Shown: positions 33,695 to 46,100 of the stretch, one piece after another
Layout of the letters: every line of letters starts with the position of its first letter
Position numbering within the stretch: the stretch's first letter is position 1
From: Drechmeria coniospora
Taxonomy: Eukaryota; Ascomycota; Sordariomycetes; Hypocreales; Ophiocordycipitaceae
Assembly (NCBI RefSeq): GCF_001625195.1
Contig: NC_054389.1
Span: 12,396,520 to 12,460,519, forward strand
Reading direction: 5' to 3'
Length of the DNA: 64,000 nt
Translations under genes and position numbers: made by a program
Notes under the pieces: generated by a model
Seen by the model: only the letters and a program-made list of their open reading frames with translations
Database searches by the model: none
Told to the model about the DNA's origin: nothing

Positions 33695-34196
33695 GGCGAC
33701 GTCGGTGCTGTTGTCGCTTTTCCGATGTTTTGCGTCGAAGGCTGCTGGAAGTGAGTGGTTATGATTTTACGCCTGCCTAGCCCTTGGATGGCTCGGATCG
33801 GAAAATTGTTACGCGAGAGGGCAGCACAGCCCTAACCTGAGGTAGGGACGGGCTGGTGGGGGGGATGGATGGGGGGGGGGGACGTCAGGTGACTTGCCGC
33901 CTGACAGCAGCCCCACAATCGACGAACGGCAATGAGGGGCATCTTGGATTCAGCCTCGTCATCTCGGCACTCCGTATTAATTACATACTTACTTACTCCG
34001 TACAACAACTACAGTAATCCTCGTGCTTGCTCCATGTTAATTACTTACTTGTGCACCTAACTGTACACCCACTTACCAACTACTGCAACTATTGTTTCTA
34101 CTGTTGCTACTTACGTACAGTAGAGCCCATTCGCCGTATAGAGATTGCACTTTCCAGCGCCTTTCGGCAGCATGACGTTGAAATTGGTTGGCAGTC
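33695..34196. promoter_or_regulatory. Divergent promoter region, L27a / Chl1
   Basis: A 502-bp interval between two divergent start codons. It holds poly-G runs at 33858-33880 and a TACTTACTTACTCCGTAC stretch at about 33983-34000. No gene is seen. Confidence 0.5.
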
Positions 34197-36981
34197 ATGA
34201 ACGATACCGATGGCGCTGAAGTGGTCGCCCATCGCATGGAGAAGCTGGACTTTCACCATCCGTACACGCCCTATGATGTGCAGAACGACTTCATGAAGAC
34301 CGTCTACCAAGTCTTGGAGGCTGGCAATGGACAAGTCGGTATACTCGAGAGCCCAACGGGAACGGTACGCGTGCCAGCCATCGGCTCGCCCTCTTCGTCT
34401 TCTCCCCCTTTCCTGCTGACAAGCATCAGGGCAAGTCTCTGTCTCTCATATGTGCCTCGTTGACGTGGCTGCGGAACCACAAGGCCACCCGACACGAAGC
34501 CGAGCTGCGAGCGGCAGGCGAGGCACTCAAGGGTGAACCGGCGTGGCTTGTCGACCAGCTCCTGCAGCGCAAAAGAGACGAGCTCGTTCGTGCGTGGGAA
34601 GACCGAGAGAAGCGACTGGTAGCCCTTCAGGTGAAGGAGAAGGCCCTCGAGCAGCGGGCTCGGAAACGAAGGCGTGTCGAGGTGGCGGCCGACGCGGGCG
34701 TTCCGAAGAGCGCCGAGGACGAGGACGCCGAGTGGCTCCTCGACGTCGAAGGACCGGACCTCGCGAATGATCCGCTCTCCGGCCTCAGCAAGGAATCGCG
34801 CGAGGTGCTGGAGAGGATGGGCCTCGGGGGGCCGAAAAAGCGCGACGACGACGAGGGCATGCCAAAGGAAGACATCAAGGTGCGAGGACATCACGAGCTG
34901 CGCATGCGTATCCGATGGTAACCGGTCGTAGATCTATTACACCTCGAGAACGCACTCGCAGCTCTCGCAGTTCATCACCGAGCTGCGTCGACCGGCGTTT
35001 CCATCTTCGCTGCCGACGTCGGTGGCCAAGGATCAAGCGGCGGCATCGGAAAGCGTCAAGATGCTACCGCTCTCGTCTCGGCAGCGGCTCTGCATCAACC
35101 CGTCGGTGTCGCGGCTAGGGTCCGTCCAGGCCATCAACGACCGGTGCGCGGAGCTGCAGCAGAACAAAGGGGGCAAGAAGTGCGCGTACGTGCCTAGGGA
35201 AGAGCTCCTCGGCCAGACGCACCAGTTCCGCGACACGGCCCTCGCGACGCTGCCGGACATTGAAGACCTTTTCCGGCTCGGAAAGTCGCTGGCCGTCTGC
35301 CCGTACTACGCCTCGCGCGCGGCACTCACCGGCGCCGAGATCATCACGCTGCCGTACCCGCTGCTGCTCCAGCGGAGCGCGCGAGAGGCGCTGGGGATCA
35401 AGCTCGAAGGCAACGTCGTCATCATCGACGAGGCGCACAACATCATGGACGCCGTGGCCAACGTGCACGCGGCGGAGATGAAGCTCAGCGAGCTACGCAG
35501 GGCGAGGAGCATGCTGGCCGTCTACGTGAAGCGATTCGGGAAGAAGCTCAAGGGCGAGAACCGCGTCAACGTCGGGAGGGTCGGGCGCGTCATCGACGGA
35601 CTGAGCGAGTGGATGGAAAAGGCGCAGGGTCTTGAGGTGAGGAAGAGGAGCGAACGACGGACCTTGGCCGACACAGGCTGACGCTCGGCAGCACGAAAAT
35701 GGCATCGTCGACTCGAACGAGCTGACACGACCGAAGAACATTGACCAGATCAACATGTTTGAGCTGATCCGGTACATTCAAGGGTCGAAGCTGGCGTACA
35801 AGATCGAGAGCTACGCGGCGCACGTCGACAAGGACAAGGACGGGGCCGAGGCGCGCGCCGGCACGCCCGTCCTGCACTCGCTGGTGTCGTTTCTCGTGGC
35901 GCTCACGAACCCGAGCTCCGAAGGGCGCATCTTCTACGCGAAGCTCTCGACGTCGGACGTGCAGCTGTCGTACCTGCTCCTCTCGCCGACGCACGCATTT
36001 GCGTCGGTGGCCTCGAGCGCGCGCGCCGTCATCCTCGCGGGCGGCACCATGTCGCCGTTTGACGACTACAGACACCACCTGTTCCCGTCGCTCGAGGCGC
36101 GCAAGCTCACGACGCTCAGCTGCGGACACGTCATCCCGAAGGAGAACCTGTGCGTCTGGACGCTCGCGGGCACGCGGCCGGGCGCGCCGGCATTCGAGTT
36201 TAGCTTCCGGCGGCGGCGCGACGAGGCCATGATCCGCGAGCTCGGGCTCGCCCTCGTGAACCTGTGCGCCGCGGTGCCCGACGGCGTCGTCGTCTTCTTC
36301 CCCAGCTACGGCTACCTGGACGAAGTGGTGGGCGTGTGGCGGGCGAAGGGAGGGACGGCATCGATATGGGAGCGGCTCGAAGGGCGGAAGACGGTGCTCA
36401 GGGAGACCAAGGGCGCGTCGAGCGACGAGGTGCTGAGGGAATACTCGGACGCCATCCTCGGCGGCGAGGCATCGGCGGCGGCGTCGGCGGCGACTCGAAG
36501 CGGGGGCGCGCTGCTCCTCAGCGTCGTCGGGGGCAAGATGTCCGAGGGCATCAACTTCTCCGACAGGCTGGGCCGGTGCGTCGTCGTCGTCGGGCTGCCG
36601 TACCCCAACGCCATGTCGGCGGAGTGGAAGGCGAAGATGGAGCACGTCGAGGCGACGGTGACGGCGCTCAACCTCGGCCGGGGCGTGGCCGGGGAGGCGG
36701 CGGCGGCGGCGGGCAAGCAGGCGGCGCGGGACTTTTACGAGAACGGCTGCATGCGGGCGGTGAACCAGAGCATCGGCCGGGCCATACGGCACCGCGGCGA
36801 CTACGCGGCGATTGTGCTCGCCGACCGGCGCTACGGCACCGACCGGATCCGGGGGAAGCTGCCGGGGTGGATTCGGGGGGCCATGAGGGCCGAGACGGCC
36901 GACGGCGGCAACGCGAACATGCTGGGTGGCTTGATGGGCGCGCTCGGCGGCTTCTTTCGGCGGCACAAGCAGGGATCATGA
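34197..36981 (+). CDS. CHL1: ATP-dependent iron-sulfur DNA helicase Chl1 (DDX11/ChlR1 family)
   Basis: Exons 34197-34364, 34430-34879, 34932-35636 and 35692-36981 give 870 residues; introns are 65, 52 and 55 bp, all phase 0. The N-terminus [20 protein letters not shown] is the Q-motif region. Walker A ESPTGT-GKSLSLI spans the first intron. [15 protein letters not shown] opens motif Ia. Four Cys in RLC, RCAEL, KKCAYV and AVCPYYASR form the 4Fe-4S domain. VVIIDEAHN is the DEAH box, and [12 protein letters not shown] and [14 protein letters not shown] are the C-terminal helicase motifs of the XPD-like superfamily 2 group. By family it acts in sister-chromatid cohesion at replication forks. It could be confused with Rad3 or Rtel1, but the Glu/Lys-rich insert before IYYTSRTH favours Chl1. 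Confidence 0.92.
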
Positions 36982-38261
36982 GGCCGCGGAAATTTCTGAC
37001 ATGATCTTGTTGAATGAGATGCGACGGTGGTGTCGAGACGATGTGACGGAAGCATCGGGGCGGGGTTGCGTGGCATTCTGTTGGTGTTGGCTGCCGGGCG
37101 AGCCAACAGTTGAAGTTGTGTAAGTAAGTACTGAACTTACTGTTGCAAGGATTATTACTACCTATAAGTGTCGGTAAGTAAGTATTGGGGTGGGTGTGCA
37201 AGAAGTTACATCGTCGTGTACTTGTCAGTACCACAGGCGGTCCAATTTGCCTAGCATTACAAGTACATGTACTTGTCATTAGTGTCTTGGTTGTCTCTGC
37301 GCTCACTGGAAAAGGCTGCTTCACCGTCAACAGGCACGCCGTGAGCAGGGTATGAAGCCGGTCGTGTCAACAGAGTGCACTTGCATCCGTCCCGTTCCTG
37401 AAGAAAATGGCCGTCTTTCTCTGCCATTCTCGTACCCAGTACGGAGTCCATGCCGTTCATGGTGTAGGTTGTGGGTGATGGACGGTGTTGTTGACGGTGT
37501 TGTTGATGGCCATGCTAAGAACACGCACTGCATGTACATGTACTTACTGTGAGCAGGTATCCAGGTACCTACAAGTACAGGCAAGTAAGCACAGTAATAC
37601 AGCAATAATACAAGGAAAAATGCCAGCAATAATGCCAGCAATAATGCCAGGAATAATACCGGGAATAATGCCAGGAATAATGCCAGGAATAATACTCCGT
37701 ACACCGCAAGTACGGAGTACGGAGTGCTGTATCAGTATTACTTACTCTGTTCAGCGCAACTTGATAATAATCCAAACTTGTTGTACTTACTTGTACTGCA
37801 AGTACATGCAAGTGTACATGTACTGTAAGTAATATGTTGTGATACTCCGTACTCGCAGGTCTTATCGTGAGCGAGTGGATGAGGATTCTCCAGGCCGAGT
37901 GGTTGGAGCGCAGAGGGACCCCCCCCACCATCCAGCACCTGGACGGGTTGGTGTTGTGGGTATTAACCGCCCGGCGCTGCAGAATAACGAGGAGAAAAAA
38001 TGATAAGAGGATGTTGTATAAGTATGAATCCTGTTGCGCTCCATGGGACGCCCGGGGCCGGGTGGTATTCCTTGTAGTCCTCGTCGTGGTGTCGTCCTGG
38101 CCGTCGATCCGGTGGCAACAAGTACGGGTGATTCGCATCTCCTCGGGGCCATGATCGTTCCATGCTCATCATAAATAACCTCGTCCATCGATCGCCGTTC
38201 GTTGCTGCTGCTGACTCGGACGTCCTTTGCGGCGACAGCATCCCACGCGCACGTCGTCGCC
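36982..38261. other. Intergenic with microsatellite
   Basis: No gene is recognised. It contains a 12-bp array at 37620-37693 and GTAC-rich sequence (37260-37280, 37500-37860). The last 100 bp are promoter and 5' UTR of the permease. Confidence 0.5.
37620..37693. repeat. 12-bp CCAGCAATAATG / CCAGGAATAATG array
   Basis: About six tandem units, ending at ATACTCCGTACACCGC. Unlike most arrays here it is AT-rich. Confidence 0.9.
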
Positions 38262-39823
38262 ATGACCGTCGACGTTATTGACAAGACTTTGTCGGCGCAA
38301 GGCCAGGACCATGAGGCGCAGGCAGACGTCGAGCGGCCGTCGCTGCTGCGCAAGGTCCTTCGCATGGGCCGCGTCGAGGAGAACGGCATCCGTCCGCTGG
38401 CCGTCGAGGAGCGCACCAACACGCGCTTCTTCAACATCTTTACCGTCTGGTTCTCCATCAACTCCAACATTCTCGGGTGAGCCGCGTCGTCGCTCTCCCT
38501 CGGGCGTCCCCCCCTCTCGACTCGCGTGCGTGCTGACCCGGTCCGTGCCGGTCGAGTAGAATCTTCTTTGGCATGCTCGGCCCGACCATCTACGGCCTCA
38601 GCCTGCGGGACTCGGCCCTCGTCATCGTCTTCTTCGGCCTCGTCACCACCATCCCGCCCGGCTACCTCACCGTCTGGGGTCCCAAGACGGGCATGCGGCA
38701 GATGGTCCAGGCTCGCTACAGCTTCGGCCGGTACGCCGTCTCGATCCCGGTGCTGTTCAACCTCGTCACCATGATGGGCTTCACCGTCATCGTCCTCGTC
38801 CTCGGCGGCCAGTGCCTGTCGGCCGTGTCCGACGGCCGGCTGACGGCGACGGTCGGCATCGTCATCATCGCCGTGCTGTCGCTGCTCGTCTCCTTTGCCG
38901 GCTTCAAGGTGCTCCACGCCTTCGAGACGTACGCCTACCTCGTCGCCCTCGTGAGCATCCTCGTCACCGTCTGCATCGGCGGCAGGGACCTCGACGAGCA
39001 GTGGGAGCCGCCGCAGCCGCCGCGGGCGCGCCAGGTGCTCGACTTTGGCATGGTCGTGGCGAGCTACCAGATCCCCTGGGCGCCGCTCGCGAGCGACTTC
39101 ACCACCTACTTCGACCCCAAGGTGCCCTCGTGGCGCGCCTTCCACTATGCCTACTGGGGCCTCCTGCTGCCGACCGTCGTGCTCATGATCCTCGGCGCGG
39201 CCATCGGCGGCGCGCTGCCGCTGCACGCCGACTGGACGCTGCAGTTCCACGAGAACCTCGTGGGGGGCGTCCTCTCGGCCATGCTCGCGAACGTGCACGG
39301 CTTTGGCAAGTTCCTCGTCGTCGTGCTGTGCCTGACGCTGCTCGGCAACACCTGCGGCACCTTTTACGCCATCACCCTCAACCTGCAGACGCTGGCGCCG
39401 GGGCTCTCGAGGGTGCCGCGGTACGTCTTCTCCATCGTCACGACGGCCATCATCGTGCCCATCGCCTCGCTGGCGCTCGGCAACTTTCTGCAGAACCTCG
39501 AGAACTTCATCGCCCTCATCGGCTACTGGTCGGCCGCCTTTGTCGCCGTCGTCATGACGGAGCATCTCGTCTTCCGTCGGGGGCGCTTCGATTCGTACGA
39601 CCCGGCCGCGTGGAACAAGGCGAGCCTCCTGCCGTGGGGAGCGGCGGCCATGGGCGCCTTTGTCGTCGCCTTTGGCTGCGTCGTGCCGTTCATGAACACC
39701 AAGCTGTGGACGGGACCGGTTGGCGAGAAGACGGGCGACATCGGCTTCGAGGTGGCCTTTTTCGTCGCCGCGCTGGCCTACCTGCCGCTACGCTGGCTCG
39801 AGAGGCGCGTGTCGGGGCGGTGA
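38262..39823 (+). CDS. NCS1 family purine-cytosine permease (Fcy2/FcyB-like)
   Basis: Exons 38262-38476 and 38560-39823 (83-bp intron, GTGAGC...GAGTAG, phase 2) encode 492 residues. The join gives WFSINSNILG-IFFGMLGPTI, the first membrane helix. The hydrophilic N-terminus ends in RPLAVEERTNTRFFNIFTVW, and the protein then shows about 12 hydrophobic segments. The loop GPKTGMRQMVQARYSFGRY is the NCS1 signature, and VVASYQIPWAPLASDFTTYF is the substrate-region block seen in fungal cytosine/purine transporters. The protein is expected in the plasma membrane, taking up nucleobases with protons. Specificity (cytosine, adenine, guanine or hypoxanthine) cannot be read from sequence. A 70-bp repeat array starts 105 bp after the stop codon. 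Confidence 0.88.
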
Positions 39824-42148
39824 CGGGGCGACGGGGGGTTGACGGGAGGACCGAGGGTGCCGGGAGGACGAGAGGATGAGAGGACGAGAGGACGAGAGGA
39901 CGAGAAGGCGAGAGGGCGACAAGGATAGAGCCATTCCTCGCCTCCGTCCGTCGCAGGTGAAAGGAGGGGGCTCCGCGTCGAGGGGACGAGAGGACAAGAG
40001 GACGAGAGGACAATAAAGAGAGAGCCATTCCTCCCCTCCGTCCGTTGCAGGTGAAAGGAGGGGGCTCCGCATCGAGAGGACAAGAGGACAAGAGCCATTC
40101 CTCCCCTCGGTCCGTCGTAGGTAAAAGGAGGGGGCTCCGCGTTGAGAGGACGATAAAGAGAGAGCTATTCCTCCCCTCCGTCCGTTGCAGGTAAAAGGAG
40201 GGTGCTCTGCATTGAGAGAACGAGAGGACAAGAGCTATTCCTCCCCTCCGTCCGTTGCAGGTGAAAGGAGGGGGCTCCGCGTTACGAGGGACATGGCGAC
40301 GGTGCGGAAACGACGAGCCGAGCGAAAGGTAGGCGGTACGGAAGCTGTCCACGTACGGCATCGACGAGTGAAGCCGTGCATGATGAATCACGGAAACTCT
40401 TTGGGCCATTTCCCGTTTGCCGACGGCATCCCGCGATGCCTCGTGATGAAAATTCGACGAAGCGTTGGCCGAGGCCGTGGCGAATCCGATTCTGACGTGG
40501 CGGTAAAGGAGCTTTGTCGCACCGCCCTTGGCCGTCTCTTCCTCCTCACTGCTGCCTTTGTGTGTGTCTGCGGCGCCGGTACCATCTCTGCCCGAGACGA
40601 AGTGCTGACGATGGGGAAATGCTGGCACGAGGAAGATTATGGTAGACGCCCAAGACGTTGTGTGAAGTGGTGATGTTTGCCTTGCCTCTCGTACGGAGCG
40701 CTCTTGCCCGTGTTGTCGTGCACCAGCACCAGCACCGTACGAGTAACGACGTGTCGGTACTGTACATGTACTCGCACTTGCCAGGCCATCTTGTGCATAT
40801 ACATGTTGCCGTGCACATCGCCAGTACGCAAGTACTGTCAGGAGGCGCACGTAAGTACGATTTGTAGGTGAACATGTAAATGTACATGTAGTAATTACTT
40901 GTCCAGAGTACTTGGTATCTTCCGACTGGCGGAGTATTATGGACAAAGTAACAATCATCTTGCGTGTACTCCGTACAGTGTGAGTGTATTCCTCTGTATC
41001 CCTCAGCGTACAACGTCAACTACATATCGGCAGTATAATATACTTGTAGATATATGCACAGTAATACCCCCCCCCCAGAACATGCATGCCAACAAGTATC
41101 AAATGCCGTTGGCTGCACTGCAAAGTTTGTACAACGTCGGAGTGTAAAACTCTGTGCCGAGTACTCCGTACATTTACTGTATAAGTACTCCGTATTCGTA
41201 GCCATGGGCCCGAGTGCTCAGGTACCATGGCCCAGGTCCCACACAGAACCGTGCTGCTGGAAATTCAGGGGCTCGGTACTACTGAACGGCACAGTGTAAT
41301 GTGCAACTACACGTAATGACAAGTAAGTACACCTCCTACGGAGTACATATAGTTACATGCGCCTGCACCTACTTACTGCACCAACTTACAGTACGTCTGC
41401 GTTAGTACCTAGTACCGTGCACCTAAGTACTGACTGCACACCAACTTACTGCACACCTCCGCTTCTAGGAACTACCTTACAGTACCTACTTGGGTACTAG
41501 GTACCTACTTACTTAGTACTTCTCTGTACTGCCATCCAGCGAGAACAACCCCCGCACCGCCGTAATTACTGTACAACTACTCCGTAATTACTCCGTGCTC
41601 CGGACAGTACTTACCGTTCTGTACTATGTACTAGTCAAGTACTAGGCACGTTACGGTGCACTTCCATGTCCTTACACCGACATGGCAGTACAAGCACGGC
41701 AATGCAAAATCTCTCGAAAGCCATCGTGCGTCCATTGCAAACGGCCACAACACTTTCTCGCGCCGAGCACCACCTCATGTCGTAGGTCCAAAGTGTTGGT
41801 ATTGTAAAAGTAATACAGTACATTTGTACTGGCAATGGTACGCTGGAACGGATGGATGGTGAGTACTAGGTAAGTAAGTACTAGGTACATGCTAGTACGC
41901 TGAACTTGGTGACTCACACCGACCGTTGAGCGACGGAGACGGTGCCAATACGGTGCCGTTTGCACAGTACGCCCGCGCTGCACCCTACTTGACCGTTGCT
42001 TCCTCCTCGCCTCGACATATTTCTCACCCTCCAACATACACCACGAGCGGCCCTCCTCCGCATCATCCATCCTCCTCTTCCCCAAGCACCTCACGGTAGG
42101 AAGAAACAGCCTCTCCGTCGGCCGGGAGAGGCGTCGCACCTTGCATTC
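39824..42148. other. Intergenic with 70-bp array and GTAC-rich DNA
   Basis: No gene is supported. 39928-40282 is a tandem array. 40660-41900 is rich in GTACATGTAC, TACTTACT and ACTCCGTAC elements. The end holds the likely 5' leader of the bZIP gene. Confidence 0.5.
39928..40282. repeat. Five-copy array with 70-bp period
   Basis: A 50-bp conserved unit beginning GAGCCATTCCTCCCCTCCGT and ending GGGGGCTCCGCG starts at 39928, 40022, 40092, 40162 and 40232. The last four are exactly 70 bp apart. Purine-rich GAGAGGACGAGAGGAC spacers separate the units, and a pure GAGAGGAC run precedes them at 39870-39900. Confidence 0.95.
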
Positions 42149-43127
42149 ATGGACACCGCCACCTCAACAACCGTCGTTGCCGTTTCTCAGAACCGAGTCG
42201 CCTTCTTCCGGCCGCAGCAGCGAAAGGCGCCCGTCCCCCCTTGGTGACGAATCGCCGTGGTGGTCCTTGCTGTCCGCCGCAGCGTTAGTCGAGCCGGCCG
42301 AGTGCCAACTTTCCAGTCACGATTCGTTCCATTCGTTCGTCGGTCCGCTCGCAGCCGCCGTCGACCGTACGACGCACCCGCAGCAGCTGCTTCTCAGCCA
42401 CCAAGATATCTATCCTTCGCTAGAGGAGCCATCTCTTTCTCTTCCCGCCATCTGTGACGAACTTTGGGACTGCTTCTTAACCGCATCGGATATGAGTCTC
42501 GTTGCGTCGGCACCTACCGGTACCATGGTTCAGAACGGTACGTCAAGCCAACGCCGGTACATGTCTGAACAGCGTGCCAACATGGACCATCATGTAGCCG
42601 GCGGGCCATCTCTTCACCAACACCATCACGACAACATTTCTCCCAACGGCCTTTCAATTTTGGATACTTTCAGCCTCGACCACCTGATGAGTTCGCCACA
42701 TGTACATGACGACACGACCTCGTTGAACGCCATGGCCGATGCCTCTACTTTGTTTGCCTCGCCCGAGCCAATCGTACCACCATCCACATCTGCCACGCCC
42801 CTGTCTCTACCGCTGCCTCCCATGCACATCGCACATGCTCAAAAACCGTCCGGATCACCGTCTTCCTCGAATGAGGGAATCAAGGGAAACCCCAAGCAGC
42901 CGCCGGCTGTGCGCACCGAGCGAGGTGATGTCTCGTCGCTGAAGCGCCATCGCAACACCATGGCCGCCCGCAAGTCCCGCCAGAAGCGCCTCGACCACAT
43001 TGCCGACCTCGAGCACACGCTAGGCGAGGTCAGCCGAGAAAGGGATGAGTTGCGGTTGCAGTTGGCCCGGAGAGAGGCCGAAGTTGAGACGCTGAGGGAG
43101 GCGTTGAGGGGGACGTCGCGACCATGA
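42149..43127 (+). CDS. bZIP transcription factor
   Basis: The C-terminal half is clear. A basic region (KRHRNTMAARKSRQKRLDHI, with the Asn-x7-Arg core) is followed by a leucine zipper (ADLEHTLGEVSRERDELRLQ onward) up to the TGA ending at 43127. The 5' end is less certain. The zipper frame has no early ATG, whereas an ATG at 42149 in another frame starts MDTATSTTVVAVSQNRVAFF. An intron 42244-42316 (GTGACG...TTCCAG, 73 bp) joins the two, giving 301 residues, which is the model used here. The region between is Ser/Thr/His-rich and probably an activation domain. By family it is a nuclear, dimeric DNA-binding regulator. The basic region does not mark it as Cpc1/Gcn4, Yap1 or HacA, so targets are unknown. 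Confidence 0.7.
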
Positions 43128-46100
43128 AGTAATCCAGACGGATGCTTTCCGTTAGCCTCCATTGCCGACCAAAATATAATAAACAGAGCGCAGACGTTTC
43201 TCGACCACTCAGACGATGTCGGTTCTCTTCCTTTGCTGTAAAGCAACTCATTGTACGCTATCGTCGAGCATGTCCGCATCACTGTGGCGCGTCTTTTCCA
43301 TGACCTTGGCAATGCCCCGACACGGCACCCGGATCGGTCACTGATGAGGGATCCAGGCATTGGTGAGGTGGGGGCGGGGGCGGGGAGGGGTCATTTGTGA
43401 AGGACTTACAGAGTACAACGTCTCATGGCGTTTTCCAAACCGTCACCATGCAACGACGATAATCCATCTACAAAGTTGTTGTCTGAGTTGACATGGCAAC
43501 ACTACTGAACGAGATTCATGCTTTTTTATATAAATTTCCATGCAGAAATGCCCTGTTTACTGACGCCGACGTACACGTAGACTCATGATCCGTCACCCTC
43601 CGTCATGGACGATGCTATTCGGCACCAACTAATACGGAGAGTCCCAGTTCGCGGAGGGAGATCGAATCAACCTGACGCACAGTGCGAAGCACCCGCACAA
43701 CGCAGATACCAGCATCGTAGTGTACCAACAATGTCAGCCTGTAGCATAATCTACCCGTTGTGATGGATGTGCCCCTTGACCAGCAAGAGCAGTCGCTCAT
43801 GGCGCCGAATGAGTCGGAATGACTCATGATGGGTCACGGCTGCGAAATGATGCATAACATGGAATAGTGTGATTCGTGCTATGAAGTGTTATGTGCAGGG
43901 CACGTTGGAGAACAGATGGTCCGTGCGCGTTTCGGTCGGGATGTGGGATCGGGCCGAGATCTATGGATAAGTAGGGAGTACGAAGTACTGAGTACTTACA
44001 GTACAGCTAAGTACAAGTACTTGGGGAGTGCTCCGTATAACTACTTGTATGGCAGTACTCTGTACTCCGTACGGATACACAACGCCTCATAAACTTAGGT
44101 GTACTTACTGTATTAATCCTCGTCCACGCCGTACAGCACATCCTGGGCGCAGTGCAAGCCCATATCACAAACCGTTGTTCGCAATGAGATGCCACTTGTT
44201 AGCATGGGAATCAAGTTCTGCATAAATGACCATGGGCCAAGTGTTTTGCATCATCTTATATATGCTCCTGCCCATATTATTTCTTCGACTTGGCAGTTTG
44301 CGCGTGCACAGCTTGCACCAATGTCGACCGAATGGGCCTGGGTCGCTGTAGGATTCGTTCGCTGGCATTGACAGTCATAACGGTGCACGAGGGAGTTTGC
44401 ATCTTCGGATGATTCTGCTAATGCCATTCTTGCTCCCGTATATTATATACTGCAAGAGATTGGCCGTTGGAGAATGGCGCCTGGGAATCATGTTCCAATG
44501 TCGAGCACGGCGAGGGGAGACCGGCCAGCAAGTGACGAGATGCCGGCAATTGCGATTCGATGGAGAATGGTGGCGACGAGTGCCTTGCGCGAATCCATGG
44601 GCTTGTGGCCAGTGAGCCAACGATGAGTGGGTGTGAAGCGGAGATCATCCGCCGCGAAAGTATGCACCCGTGATCCGTCACCGATGCGCCAATTGCCCCT
44701 TTCAACACCAGAGTCTGGCTGCCTCCCTGCTCGGCGACGGCTGGACAGGTATTTTCGGCATCGCAAGCTGTCCGTTTGCCGCTACCAAGTCGGATACTGG
44801 CAGTGCAGAACTTGTTTCGCGTCAGAAACCCTGGCCGTTCGTAGTGTCTCCGAAAAAAGCTGCGCCATCTAGTGGAACAAACTCTCGTCCATGCAACCTG
44901 GCCGCCTCTCGACGAGCAAGGACGGTGGTGCCGTTGTATGTCGCTCCCGTCAAACTTGAATTGCCGCGTCGTCACACCACCCACTCGTCGAGTTAATTAT
45001 AGAGTGGTGGGCGACAAAGGCTGCGGACTAGCCCGCCTGGCTGATGCTGGCGCCATTGGCGGAATGCAACAGCCACGAGAGTTTTCAGCTCCGACTTTGC
45101 GAGACAGGGCGCGTCGCATTGTATTGCATCTGCGACAACGTCAAGCGATGGCGGAAACCGACCCCCACATGCGCAGAGTACTGTCGTGCCAAGTCAGTCA
45201 ACCGTCCGAGACAAGTATGGCATGGTCCCGAGACCACCCAGGTGTGTCATGGATGGAAATGACATCTGGTGGCGGCGTCGTTGGGCCCGTGACTTGTGCC
45301 CGTTGGAGAGGCTCTCGGCTCTTGGTGTGATCCATTCATGCCAACAGGTACGGCGGGTATGATGAGAACTGGTAATAGCCCCCAGACGACATTGTGAGTA
45401 TCCTTCAGAAATCCGGAATTCTTTTTAATCCAAAAATCGTTTGAGCGTCTGGACCAGGAGCTTGTCAATTCTGGCTGGTGCGTGCAGCGAGTCACAATGG
45501 CCGCCATGGCATGGTGCGACATGGGCATTACCGTCGTTGAGCCTGTGGCTGGTAGAAAACAACATCAGCAGGTGAGAGAATGACCATCTAAGCGTTTTTA
45601 GCTCGAGGACCATGCACGAGTGGCACGAGCGGCACTCGAGCAATGGCCCTAGGAGATTGGTCGAAGCCTCCACTCAACTCTGCGGAAGCATTCCCGCCAG
45701 CCACTCCATGGCCCCTTTGGCCCCCTCCCCGTCAAGCTCGACGATTCGTCGTGACCCTCCCATCGTGCGTGCATCGACGTTGCCGACAAGGGCAGGCCGC
45801 TCAGCAAGCAGCTAGAAGCTGATGCGATCTCAAAGTGGCAGCTTGGCAAACGCTCAAGAGTTGGGATGGGTGCCGATGACGGCTAGAAATTGGCTGCGAG
45901 CCTTGAACCTGGTGCACGTCCGACGAACGCTCGCTGGGGTTGATGCTTCAATGTTTGTCATTGATCCGCGCGTGAGCCGTCGCCGAACCGGTCAACCAGT
46001 TGGGAACATCGAAGCGTGTCATTGGGCGAGTCTGGGCACTCGCGGGACCTCCCTCGTCTCCCTCTTGGGCATTCGAAGCGGTTCGACAAGTGGCCGCAAG

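Noticed and set aside
37862..39565. 567-codon open frame on the minus strand
   Set aside because: Antisense to the permease and rich in Asp/Glu/Arg/His; a shadow frame.
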